A model generated the notes under the pieces. That model saw nothing but the letters and a program-made list of their open reading frames with translations, made no database searches and had not been told where the DNA came from. A stretch of DNA of 64,000 nt, from positions 248,001 to 312,000 of the forward strand of contig DASXML010000071.1 of assembly GCA_036495715.1 (NCBI GenBank). The letters are read 5' to 3'. Below are positions 33,617-41,152 of this stretch, piece after piece. Each line of letters starts with the position of its first letter. Positions within the stretch are counted from its first letter, which is position 1. Position numbers and translations under genes: made by a program. The DNA comes from Scandinavium sp036495715 (GTDB lineage Bacteria; Pseudomonadota; Gammaproteobacteria; Enterobacterales; Enterobacteriaceae).

Positions 33617-34584
33617 ACAGGTTACCGGGTTTCAGCCCACAGTTTGATTCTATCCAGCAATTTATTCTGACCCTGACGCACGTGGTCTGGGAGCAAAAAG
33701 ACATTGGGCAACTGGCGGATTTTTACGCCACTCCGGTGGTATTCCAGACACCGGAAAAACAACTGACCGACCTCTCTCAGTTTGTCCGGTTGACGCTCGA
33801 AGCGATGCACAGTTTTCCTCAGCGCAAGGTGCTTACCGAAGACATTCTGTGTAGCCACTCGCCACACAATGAATACTACGCGGCACAAAGAACGCTGGCC
33901 TGTATTCAGCATCTCGGCGAAGGTTTTTTCGGCAAGCCGAGCGGCAATACGCTGTGGGTGCGCACCTTTGCCGATCGTATCTGCGCCGATGGCGTGGTGC
34001 GTCAGGAGTGGTTGTTGCAGGACCGGGCGGCGATCATCAGCCAGATCGGGCTGAGCGTGCCGCAGTTTGCGCGGGAGCTGGCGCAAACGCGGCGGGAACT
34101 GGGCACGTCAATTCAGTCGGCAGAAGAACTGGACGCATTATGGGCCGGTGGGCCGGAAGGTGATGATGTTGACGGGCCGCTGGCAGGGCTTGTCGAGCGC
34201 TATCTGTCGATGTGGGCGGGCGGTAACAGCGGGGTGGTGCCGGGGCTTTATCATCCGGCGGCGACGCTGCATGGCCCCGGGCATGTGCTGCGTACCGGCG
34301 AGCAGGATATCGGCGCTTTCCTGTCGGGCTATCGCGCCTCTTTCGCCGACAGTGAAACGCAGCTGCATCACCTGATTGTTCGTCGGGATGCTAACGAACC
34401 GGTCAGGCTTTCGCTGCGTTGGTCGTTATTAACCTGGCATGACGGCTTTGGCCAGTTCGGTGCTCCGACGCGTCGTCCTATTTCAATAACCGGAATAAGC
34501 CAACTGGAATTACGTGATGGCTTAATTATGCGGGAATATCTTGGCATCGATGAATTAGCTATCTGGTCACAAATATACAGTTAA
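33613..34584 (+). CDS. Tandem NTF2/SnoaL-like domain protein A
   Basis: The 323-residue product consists of two NTF2/SnoaL-like alpha+beta cone domains (about residues 10-140 and 180-320), each with an N-terminal helix pair and a strand ending in a conserved reading like REWL/REYL (VRQEWLLQDRAAI, MREYLGIDELAIW). This fold hosts cyclases, dehydratases and isomerases as well as binding proteins. The start overlaps the regulator stop, so it is co-expressed. It is a diverged paralogue of the protein at 34814. Confidence 0.7.
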   Translation: MNRLPGFSPQFDSIQQFILTLTHVVWEQKDIGQLADFYATPVVFQTPEKQLTDLSQFVRLTLEAMHSFPQRKVLTEDILCSHSPHNEYYAAQRTLACIQHLGEGFFGKPSGNTLWVRTFADRICADGVVRQEWLLQDRAAIISQIGLSVPQFARELAQTRRELGTSIQSAEELDALWAGGPEGDDVDGPLAGLVERYLSMWAGGNSGVVPGLYHPAATLHGPGHVLRTGEQDIGAFLSGYRASFADSETQLHHLIVRRDANEPVRLSLRWSLLTWHDGFGQFGAPTRRPISITGISQLELRDGLIMREYLGIDELAIWSQIYS

Positions 34585-34627
34585 TAATATGGGGAGGGAC
34601 ACTCCCCAATAAATAGATAAAGTTAAC

Positions 34628-34650
34628 CGATAAAAGTTACGCTTTTATCG
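34628..34650. promoter_or_regulatory. Hairpin in the gap between the two NTF2-like genes
   Basis: CGATAAAAG-TTACG-CTTTTATCG gives a 9-bp perfect stem. A second short stem, GGGGAG...CTCCCC, lies just upstream near 34590-34610. Neither has a clear T-run. The 229-bp gap 34585-34813 may hold a processing or regulatory site, and an internal promoter for the next gene is possible. Confidence 0.35.
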
Positions 34651-34813
34651 CGAGGTTCTGTTGTCTTAATTTTCACCCGACATTATCACCCGTCACTCGG
34701 TGAGGCGTCACTGTACCCGTTTTCTGTTTCTAAGCTGATATTTTGGCACGACAACGCTGCCCCAATATGCCTGACAGAATGCGACATAACATTAATGCAA
34801 TGCAGGAGGTTAT

Positions 34814-35953
34814 ATGTCTTCAACTGAAGCAACCAATAAAGCAGCGGCAGTCGCAGAAAAAAGTAATGTAAAACCCAGCCGTGATGAGCCTGTATTACAG
34901 GTGGAACGTCGTGACTTTATCGATCTGGTTCCGGAAAAGCGCCCACGCGCTCAATCACTACGTGGATTTGACGACTGTTATACCGATATTGTCGATTATA
35001 TCGTGCGCTGTACGCATAAAATCTGGGATGAGCGTGATGTCGGCTTAATTTATACCCACTACACCCACAACTGCGTTTTATATAATGCACTGGGAACCAT
35101 GTATAACCGCGAGCAGGTGGTTCAGGATACGTTACAGCGTCTGGTTGCGTTCCCGGAACGTCGCGGTATGGCAACTCAGGTTATCTGGAATGGCGACGAT
35201 ATTAACGGTTTCTACACTTCGCATCTGGTGACGGGCAGCGGTCGCCATACGCAATTTAGTCATCTGGGTAAACCGACCAATCGCACTTTCGTCACCCGCA
35301 CCGTGGCAGACTGCATGATCCACGAGAACAAGATTTACCGCGAGTGGGTGGTCAGCGACAACATGGCGATGATGCGCCAGCTCGGGCTGGACACCGATGC
35401 CGTGGCCTATGGCATGGCAAAAGAGCAGTTTGATAAAGGTTTCCGAGTTACCGACATCGGTGAAAACCGCCGAATGGTAGGCCAGTATCCACCGGAAATG
35501 CAGTGCGACGACTCTATCGCCCATACCGATCTCGAAGCGCAGTGTCTGCAATGGCTGCATGAAATTTATAACCGTCGCATGCTCGGCAAAATCAAAGATG
35601 TCTACGCCCCGAACGTGCAGTACCACGGCCCATTGATGAAAGAGTTGTACGGTCAGGCGGCGGTTATCCACCAGACGCTGGCACTGATTGGCATGATCCC
35701 TGACGGGGCCTGGATGCCGCAGCATGTCTGCTCCAACCCTTGTGACGAAGGCGGTACGAAAGTGGCGGTCCGCTGGATCATGGAAGGCCATCACCTGGGC
35801 TACGGTGAGCTGGGCAAACCGACCGGTGAACGTCTGTTCGTGATGGGCATGTCGCATTACCACATTGTGAACGGCAAAATCGTCGATGAATGGGTGGTTT
35901 ACGATCACCTGGCGCTGCTGGCACAAATCAAACTGGGCCAGATGGAGGCATAA
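34814..35953 (+). CDS. Tandem NTF2/SnoaL-like domain protein B
   Basis: The 379-residue product has two related domains (about residues 55-190 and 235-375). Each has a helix with WDERDVGLIYTHYT or YNRRMLGKIKDVYA, then a histidine-rich strand (TQFSHLGKPTNRTF, HHLGYGELGKPTGERL) and an ending EWVV-D (YREWVVSDNMA, DEWVVYDHLA). The repeated sequence implies internal duplication. AGGAGG precedes the ATG. It is followed after three bases by a HisD-family enzyme, suggesting it acts on the same substrate, for example as isomerase or dehydratase. Confidence 0.72.
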   Translation: MSSTEATNKAAAVAEKSNVKPSRDEPVLQVERRDFIDLVPEKRPRAQSLRGFDDCYTDIVDYIVRCTHKIWDERDVGLIYTHYTHNCVLYNALGTMYNREQVVQDTLQRLVAFPERRGMATQVIWNGDDINGFYTSHLVTGSGRHTQFSHLGKPTNRTFVTRTVADCMIHENKIYREWVVSDNMAMMRQLGLDTDAVAYGMAKEQFDKGFRVTDIGENRRMVGQYPPEMQCDDSIAHTDLEAQCLQWLHEIYNRRMLGKIKDVYAPNVQYHGPLMKELYGQAAVIHQTLALIGMIPDGAWMPQHVCSNPCDEGGTKVAVRWIMEGHHLGYGELGKPTGERLFVMGMSHYHIVNGKIVDEWVVYDHLALLAQIKLGQMEA

Positions 35954-35956
35954 GCA

Positions 35957-37264
35957 ATGAGTCGGATCAGTGATAAAGACGTACAGTTCGTCAAACGCCC
36001 ACAGGGGCAGGATGTGCAAGCCGACCAAACGCTTAGCACCACGGTGCAGCAGATAATCGGCGAAGTGCGCTCTCGCGGCGATGCGGCGCTTCGTGATTTC
36101 TCGGCGAAATTTGACCGGACCGTGCCTGATGCATTCGAAGTGTCAGAGCAAGAAATAAAAGACGCGCTGGCGAGTTTTGACTCGCAAACCCGCAAGGATA
36201 GCGAATTTGCTATCGCACAGGTAAAACGCTTTGCACAGGCACAGCTGGCGACCATGCAGCCGCTGGATGTCGAAACGTTGCCGGGGGTTCATCTTGGACA
36301 CCGTATTATTCCCATCGAAACGGTGGGGTGCTACGTGCCCGGCGGTCGCTATCCGATCCTTTCCGCACCGATCATGTCTATTGTCCCTGCGGTGGTGGCG
36401 GGCTGTGACAACATCATTGCCTGCTTACCGCCAGGCGCACATACCTCGATGATCGCGATTTGCCATCTGGCGGGCGCGCACCGCATTTTCAAAGTGGGTG
36501 GCGCTCAGGCAATTGCTGCGATGGCGTGGGGAACGGATTCGGTGCCGCCAGTCGATAAAATCGTCGGGCCGGGGAACGCTTTTGTGAATGAAGCAAAACG
36601 TCAGGTGTTCGGCAAAGTGGGCATTGATGCGCTGGCGGGGCCGAGTGAAATCTACGTAGTGGCGGATGACAGTGCCGATCCGCGTATTCTGGCGGCGGAT
36701 TTGCTTGCGCAGGCCGAGCATGATGTTCACACCCGCGTCGGCATGGCGACCACCAGTGAGCGGGTTGCGCATGAAACGCTGGCTGAAATTGAGCGCCAGT
36801 TGCTGAATTTACCGACAGCGGTGACGGCGGGCGAAGCCTGGAAACGGCAGGGCGAGATTGTCATCTGCAAAGATGAAGAGCAGCTCATTGCCTGGGCTGA
36901 TCATATCGCGACGGAACATCTCCAGGTCCACACGCGCGATCCGCATGGCACGGCCAGTAAAATTCGCAATTATGGATCGCTGTTCATTGGGCAAAATGCC
37001 AGCGTTGTTTTCTCCGACAAGTGCTGTGGCACTAACCATACCTTACCGACTATGGCAGCGGCTCGTTATACCGGCGGGCTTTGGGTGGGGGCATATGTGA
37101 AAATCTGTACGCATCAATGGATTGATGACAACGGGATCGCCGCAATTGCCGCGCCAGCTGTGCGTCAGAGTCGCACCGAAGGGATGCAGGCACATCGGCG
37201 TGCAGCTGAAATTCGTTTACTTCCCGGCGAAATAGAGACCATTACCTCGGGGGAAAGGGATTAA
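35957..37264 (+). CDS. Histidinol dehydrogenase-family enzyme A (HpsN-like)
   Basis: The 435-residue product has the zinc motif LLAQAEHD, the catalytic TEHLQVH, and SDKCCGTNHTLPT ahead of ARYTGGLWV. It is a paralogue of enzyme B at 29527, sharing the catabolic-type GTNHTLPT block. The C-terminal histidine is in MQAHRRAAEIRLLPG, where B has GHGEQANIR, so substrate contacts probably differ. It is the last gene of the rightward arm. It is unlikely to be the biosynthetic HisD, as no histidine genes accompany it. Confidence 0.8.
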   Translation: MSRISDKDVQFVKRPQGQDVQADQTLSTTVQQIIGEVRSRGDAALRDFSAKFDRTVPDAFEVSEQEIKDALASFDSQTRKDSEFAIAQVKRFAQAQLATMQPLDVETLPGVHLGHRIIPIETVGCYVPGGRYPILSAPIMSIVPAVVAGCDNIIACLPPGAHTSMIAICHLAGAHRIFKVGGAQAIAAMAWGTDSVPPVDKIVGPGNAFVNEAKRQVFGKVGIDALAGPSEIYVVADDSADPRILAADLLAQAEHDVHTRVGMATTSERVAHETLAEIERQLLNLPTAVTAGEAWKRQGEIVICKDEEQLIAWADHIATEHLQVHTRDPHGTASKIRNYGSLFIGQNASVVFSDKCCGTNHTLPTMAAARYTGGLWVGAYVKICTHQWIDDNGIAAIAAPAVRQSRTEGMQAHRRAAEIRLLPGEIETITSGERD

Positions 37265-37329
37265 CAGCCGTAGTGAGAAGTGCTACCGGTCGTAATGCCA
37301 TACGAGGTTGTTAACCCGTCCTGCATTTA

Positions 37330-37358
37330 GGCAGAGAGAGCCGTCGGTCCTCTCTGCC
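37330..37358 (+). terminator. Stem-loop after the rightward catabolic arm
   Basis: GGCAGAGAG pairs with CTCTCTGCC over an 11-nt loop. No T-run follows, so termination would be imperfect. The rest of the gap to 37670 shows no convincing gene. Confidence 0.5.
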
Positions 37359-37673
37359 ATATCGCTCCCTGGGTTTAAGGTTGCGACATATAAGGTGTGG
37401 CGTTTGAGGGGAAACCTTACAGTTAAAGGGCAATAGTTGTCTGAAAAATTGGACCGCAGACAATTTTTTGTGTTTCATCTCCAGATAAATGTAAATACAT
37501 ATCAGTTGTTTACGTTGATAACGAACGTTTGAGCTTCATTAGACTTCAGACGTCGTTTAAAAATCGACAGCAGGCCATTGGGCTTTACTTAAAATATAGC
37601 CTGTAGCTGCTCAGATGTTAACGGCGGTACAGCCGTCTGAATGTATAAGTGGTTAAAATAAAAAACATAAACG

Positions 37674-37881
37674 TTGCTAAATTAAAAAATATATGCCCTA
37701 ATAGCTACATCGGTTTGGAACACAGACCTTATGAAAGCAGTTTTAGTAAAGCAGTCCTCAGTTCAGGTGTTATCCCACAGATACCCTTCTTCGTGAGCTT
37801 CCTCCTAAGTGCCAAATAAGTAGCTCTCTAATTACAGGCCAATTTTGCCGCTCTTAGTGGTTCATCAATTAAGGAATATCT
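37674..37881 (+). promoter_or_regulatory. Cold-shock promoter and long 5' UTR with cold box
   Basis: -35 TTGCTA and -10 CCTAAT are 17 bp apart (37674-37702). The transcript start near 37709 is followed by CGGTTTGGAACACAGACCTT (37711-37730), which aligns with the E. coli cspA cold box region CGGTTTGACGTACAGACC. The leader of about 170 nt is the right size for a cspA-type RNA thermosensor. AAGG lies 8 bases before the ATG. Confidence 0.8.
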
Positions 37882-38094
37882 ATGTCTAATAAAATTACTG
37901 GTTTAGTAAAATGGTTTAACTCAGATAAAGGTTTTGGCTTTATTACTCCGGACGACGGCAGTAAAGATGTGTTTGTACATTTTTCTGCAATCCAGGGTGA
38001 CAACTACAAAACGCTTGATGAAGGTCAGAAGGTCTCTTTCACCATTGAAAATGGTGCGAAAGGCCCTGCAGCCGGAAACGTTACAGCGCTGTAA
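37882..38094 (+). CDS. CspA-family cold-shock protein
   Basis: The 70-residue OB-fold RNA chaperone has RNP1 KGFGFI and RNP2 VFVHF, and is nearly identical in pattern to E. coli CspA (VKWFN, ITPDDGSKDVFVHFSAIQ, GAKGPAAGNV). It melts RNA structure in the cold. In E. coli no csp gene lies next to serX, so this copy belongs to the inserted segment or to a lineage-specific arrangement. Whether to call it cspA is uncertain because paralogues are very similar. Confidence 0.93.
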   Translation: MSNKITGLVKWFNSDKGFGFITPDDGSKDVFVHFSAIQGDNYKTLDEGQKVSFTIENGAKGPAAGNVTAL

Positions 38095-38176
38095 GCTGCG
38101 TTAATTATCAGTACAGCTTACAACAGCGATGAAGGCTATAGTCTGAGCAGTTAAACTCTGCTGATAATGAAATGAA

Positions 38177-38197
38177 CCCGCCCAGTGCGGGTTTTTT
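38177..38197 (+). terminator. Terminator of the cold-shock gene
   Basis: CCCGC-CCAGT-GCGGG followed by six T. From here to 38538 I see no supported gene; a 109-codon frame there lacks any family signature. Confidence 0.85.
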
Positions 38198-38538
38198 ATT
38201 GCCAAATTTCTCACGACGGTTGTTCTCTCCATTTTGCCGTCTGAAGTGACATGTCTATACCGTCACTGAGCGGTTAGTCTGGCCCTTATTTTATCGCCAG
38301 GCATTAGTGCATAAGTATGGTGAGTTGGTTTTAACTCCGTCTGGTGTCCCTGGCTCATAGTCAAAAAACAGGTGACATTATGACCTGCGCCATGATGTTA
38401 TCCGAGTCCTGCTTCCTAATCACTACACCGGTATTTGATTACCCAGGTCAACTTCAGGCGGTTACAGAGACGGTAGCCGTTTTCTCATCAGTGCCTGCAA
38501 ACGCAGTGGGACATTCTTACTGGTCGTGTTGCATCAAG

Positions 38539-39085
38539 CTAATTCATAGCAAATGCCTTACTCATATTAAAATCAAGCGCATCAGTCAGTACACGCTAAA
38601 TGATCCGGGTCATTTTATTGGCCAGTGCGACGGTTGTTTTCAGAAATCCCCGGCGGGCTTCAAGTTTCTGTAGCCACCGGCCCAGATTGTCTTCACGCTT
38701 TTTTGACACATCGCATTACCGCCCGGACACCATGGATAATGAGAGTTCTCAGACTCCGGTTGCCATTTTTCGTCACAGAGGACAGCCTCATGCAGTCTGT
38801 TTCGATGACAACGCCGCAATTTCTCTGTCCAGATCGTTGATTCGTTCATTGAGGGCCTGCATATCTTCCTGCAACGAAGAGAGCAAACGACGCAGGGTGA
38901 AGGTCAGATTATTTGATGCATCTTCAACGAGGACTGGCAGTTGTTGCTGAAGGCGCAGGATCCCAACAGGAATGGTAAAGCCATATTCAGCGAGCAGAGA
39001 ACGCAGCTGGTTGGCCAGCGCATCATTAGCACCATTCTTCTGGCTTCAGACGAAAGCTTTAACGTGTTGTGCCGGAATAAGTCTT
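38539..39085 (-). pseudogene. IS110-family transposase remnant
   Basis: Pieces of an IS110/IS1111-type transposase are readable on the minus strand in order: LIPAQHVKAFV, then a stop in place of lysine and SQKN-NDA; after an internal deletion ALANQLRSLLAEYGFTIPVG; SLRTLIIHGVRAVMRC; after a frameshift DNLGRWLQKLEARRG and TVALANKMTRII, ending in a stop. The catalytic DEDD region is largely lost, so it is inactive. It marks past mobility in the interval between the tRNA genes. Confidence 0.75.
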
Positions 39086-39131
39086 ACGTGATAGATCGTG
39101 ATGTTTGACGAGAGAGAAAAGAGACTGGAAG

Positions 39132-39158
39132 AAAAATGCCGACACATTGTGTCGGCAT
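39132..39158 (-). terminator. Strong terminator after the 46-codon gene
   Basis: ATGCCGACAC-AAT-GTGTCGGCAT followed by TTTTCTT on the minus strand, just after the stop at 39164. Confidence 0.85.
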
Positions 39159-39163
39159 AATGA

Positions 39164-39304
39164 TTAGATTTTGCAGGCATCGCCGCAGTCATCATCGGCG
39201 ACAATTGTCTGGGCCTTTTTGTCTGCCTCATCAAGGCGTTCCACGTTACGCTCCTGCGCTTCTTCCAGGCCCTCAAAGACCAGATTATCGAGATCAATTT
39301 CCAT
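39164..39304 (-). CDS. 46-residue acidic peptide with C-terminal CxxxC
   Basis: The peptide starts MEIDLDNLVFEGLEEAQERN and ends ADDDCGDACKI. It has 16 Asp/Glu and a predicted helical leader-like stretch, and its only two cysteines lie near the C-terminus. AGGTG lies about 4 bases before the ATG, and a perfect terminator follows 6 bases after the stop, so it looks like a genuine monocistronic gene. I do not recognise a family. A leader plus short core layout resembles RiPP precursors, but no modification enzyme is next to it. Confidence 0.6.
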   Translation of the reverse strand: MEIDLDNLVFEGLEEAQERNVERLDEADKKAQTIVADDDCGDACKI

Positions 39305-39424
39305 ACATCACCTGTGTTCATACTCTTCTGAGATGTCATAGTATATGGCGACAACGTTGATTGAAATACCTGCTCGTGCGATGTGATTACTCTTGTTTCA
39401 TGCTGCAATGACCAGGAATTAAAT

Positions 39425-39481
39425 ATGCGTCATAAACACAAATTGTGGAAACGACTAAAGATCGGGAAAACAGGAGGATAG
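39425..39481 (+). CDS. Possible 18-residue basic peptide
   Basis: ATG at 39425 with AGGA 8-10 bases upstream gives MRHKHKLWKRLKIGKTGG, with 9 basic residues. It is divergent from the 46-codon gene (120 bp apart). The size makes chance likely. Confidence 0.25.
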   Translation: MRHKHKLWKRLKIGKTGG

Positions 39482-39576
39482 ACACTTCTTCGGGTGTTAC
39501 GGGGCGATATTGTTCTGTGCAAGCCGGACGGTAATGGCATACCCGATGGCATACAGCGGATCGCAGGCAAGAAAAA

Positions 39577-39602
39577 AGCGCATGTTAACTAATAACATGC
39601 GC
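39577..39602 (-). terminator. Distal terminator below tRNA-Ser copy 2
   Basis: GCGCATGTTA-TTAGT-TAACATGCGC on the minus strand, a 10-bp perfect stem followed by TTTTTTC. Confidence 0.85.
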
Positions 39603-39606
39603 TCAG

Positions 39607-39770
39607 AATATGGCGGTGAGAGAGGGGCTGACTCGCTGCGCTCGCCCTGCGGGCAGCCTGTCCGCAAGTACAGCCCGTTGTCGAACCTCGGTCGAGGATT
39701 CTCACCCCTCTCAGGCCTTGCCATAGACGAAAAAAAAGCCCGTACATAAGTACGAGCTCTTCTTAAAATA
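39607..39770 (-). repeat. rtT-like repeat downstream of tRNA-Ser copy 2
   Basis: The block is nearly the same as at 25618-25801 but 21 bp shorter (period 160 bp instead of 181). It again contains a lone tRNA 3' end (39611-39627) and the terminator hairpin GCCCGTAC-ATAA-GTACGAGC (39738-39760 region). Its close match to copy 1 shows a common origin of both tRNA neighbourhoods. Confidence 0.75.
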
Positions 39771-39858
39771 TGGCGGTGAGAGAGGGGTTCGAACCCTCGA
39801 TACGTTGCCGTATACACACTTTCCAGGCGTGCTCCTTCAGCCACTCGGACACCTCACC
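39771..39858 (-). tRNA. serX: tRNA-Ser(GGA), copy 2 (serX position)
   Basis: The 88 nt are identical to copy 1, with anticodon GGA and encoded CCA. It is next to and divergent from ghrA, as serX is in E. coli. The flanks differ beyond seven bases upstream of the tRNA. Confidence 0.95.
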
Positions 39859-39892
39859 ATATTGTTGTTCCTGTACTGCTGGAACGGGCGCT

Positions 39893-39921
39893 AATGTAGG
39901 GAAAAGCGTAACTTGCGTCAA
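39893..39921 (-). promoter_or_regulatory. Promoter of tRNA-Ser copy 2
   Basis: On the minus strand: -35 TTGACG, 17-bp spacer, -10 TACATT, then AGCGCCCG discriminator. The sequence differs from the copy 1 promoter while keeping the same layout. Confidence 0.85.
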
Positions 39922-40127
39922 TCAACTTTTATAAAAAAACGCGTAATCAGCCAAACTTTATCCAACCTGCTTTCACAATAGCCACGATTCGCTTTTTTTC
40001 TCGTCATTTGCATTCGCGGCTTAAAGCCGACAGAAATTTGCTATGCTGACAAACCGATATAAAACAACACGAAATCGAAGCGTCAGTACCCCTGCAAAAG
40101 AAAGGTGCATGATAAAAGGAGAGCAGT

Positions 40128-41066
40128 ATGGAGATCATTTTTTACCATCCCACGTTTGATACCCCATGGTGGATCGATGCGCTGCAAAAGCAGCTGCCGG
40201 GTGCCAACGTTCGCGAGTGGAAAAGCGGCGATAATGAACACGCTGATTACGCGCTGGTGTGGCATCCACCTGTCGAAATGCTACAAGGGCGCGATCTGAA
40301 AGCGGTCTTTGCGTTAGGCGCTGGTGTGGACTCGATTCTCAGTAAGCTGAAAGTACATCCGGAAATGTTGCCGTTGTCGATTCCTCTTTTCCGCCTTGAA
40401 GACACCGGCATGGGCCTGCAAATGCAGGAATATGCGGTTAGCCAGGTGCTGCACTGGTTCCGCCGCTTCGATGATTATCTGACACTAAAGCAAGAAACGC
40501 GCTGGGAGCCATTGCCAGAATTTACGCGCGAAGAATTTACCGTCGGCATCATGGGGGCAGGCGTGCTGGGAAGCAAAGTCGCCGAAAGCCTGCTGGCGTG
40601 GGGATTCCCGGTTCGTGTCTGGAGCCGTAGCCATAAGCAGTGGCCGAACGTGACCAGTTTTGCCGGCGAAAGCGAAATGGGCGAGTTTCTGCGTGAAACG
40701 CGGGTGCTGATCAATTTGTTACCGAATACGGCGGAAACCGTTGGAATAATCAACCATTCGCTACTTGAGCAGTTACAGGACAAGAGCTATCTGCTGAACC
40801 TGGCGCGCGGTGTGCATGTTAATGAAGACGAACTGCTGCGGGCGCTGGAAAACGGCAAGCTGAAAGGCGCGATGCTGGATGTGTTTAGCCGCGAACCGTT
40901 ACCCGTGGAAAGCCCGCTCTGGCGGCACCCGCGTGTCGCCATGACCCCGCACGTGGCGGCGGTGACACGTCCACAGGAAGCCATTGCCTATATCGCCAAA
41001 ACCATCACCGGGCTGGAGAACGGCGACGCCGTTACCGGTGTGGTCGACAGGACCCGCGGATACTGA
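40128..41066 (+). CDS. ghrA: Glyoxylate/hydroxypyruvate reductase A
   Basis: The 312-residue D-2-hydroxyacid dehydrogenase reduces glyoxylate and hydroxypyruvate with NADPH in the cytoplasm. It has the cofactor motif GIMGAGVLGSKVAES near residue 140, the catalytic Arg in LNLARGVHV, and the late DVFSREPLP and PHVAAVTRP (catalytic His). AGGAG precedes the ATG. Position and length match E. coli ghrA. Confidence 0.96.
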   Translation: MEIIFYHPTFDTPWWIDALQKQLPGANVREWKSGDNEHADYALVWHPPVEMLQGRDLKAVFALGAGVDSILSKLKVHPEMLPLSIPLFRLEDTGMGLQMQEYAVSQVLHWFRRFDDYLTLKQETRWEPLPEFTREEFTVGIMGAGVLGSKVAESLLAWGFPVRVWSRSHKQWPNVTSFAGESEMGEFLRETRVLINLLPNTAETVGIINHSLLEQLQDKSYLLNLARGVHVNEDELLRALENGKLKGAMLDVFSREPLPVESPLWRHPRVAMTPHVAAVTRPQEAIAYIAKTITGLENGDAVTGVVDRTRGY

Positions 41067-41070
41067 ATTC

Positions 41071-41091
41071 AACCCGGCGTAGCCGGGTTTT
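41071..41091 (+). terminator. ghrA terminator
   Basis: AACCCGGC-GTA-GCCGGGTT followed by TTC. Confidence 0.75.
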
Positions 41092-41152
41092 CGCTAATAA
41101 AGGCGGCCCATTCCTGCTATGCTTTAGGCTTAAAAAGAGAAAGGAGAATGTG

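Noticed and set aside
29527..37264. Naming the cluster a sulfopropanediol degradation operon
   Set aside because: HpsN-like features are shared with other catabolic HisD relatives, and no sulfolactate-processing enzyme (SuyAB, ComC type) is present.
38344..38673. 109-codon plus-strand frame
   Set aside because: No ribosome site, no recognised motif, and its 3' half lies antisense to the transposase remnant.
25572..39858. tRNA copies read as attL and attR of an integrase island
   Set aside because: Both copies are complete with separate promoters and no integrase is between them.
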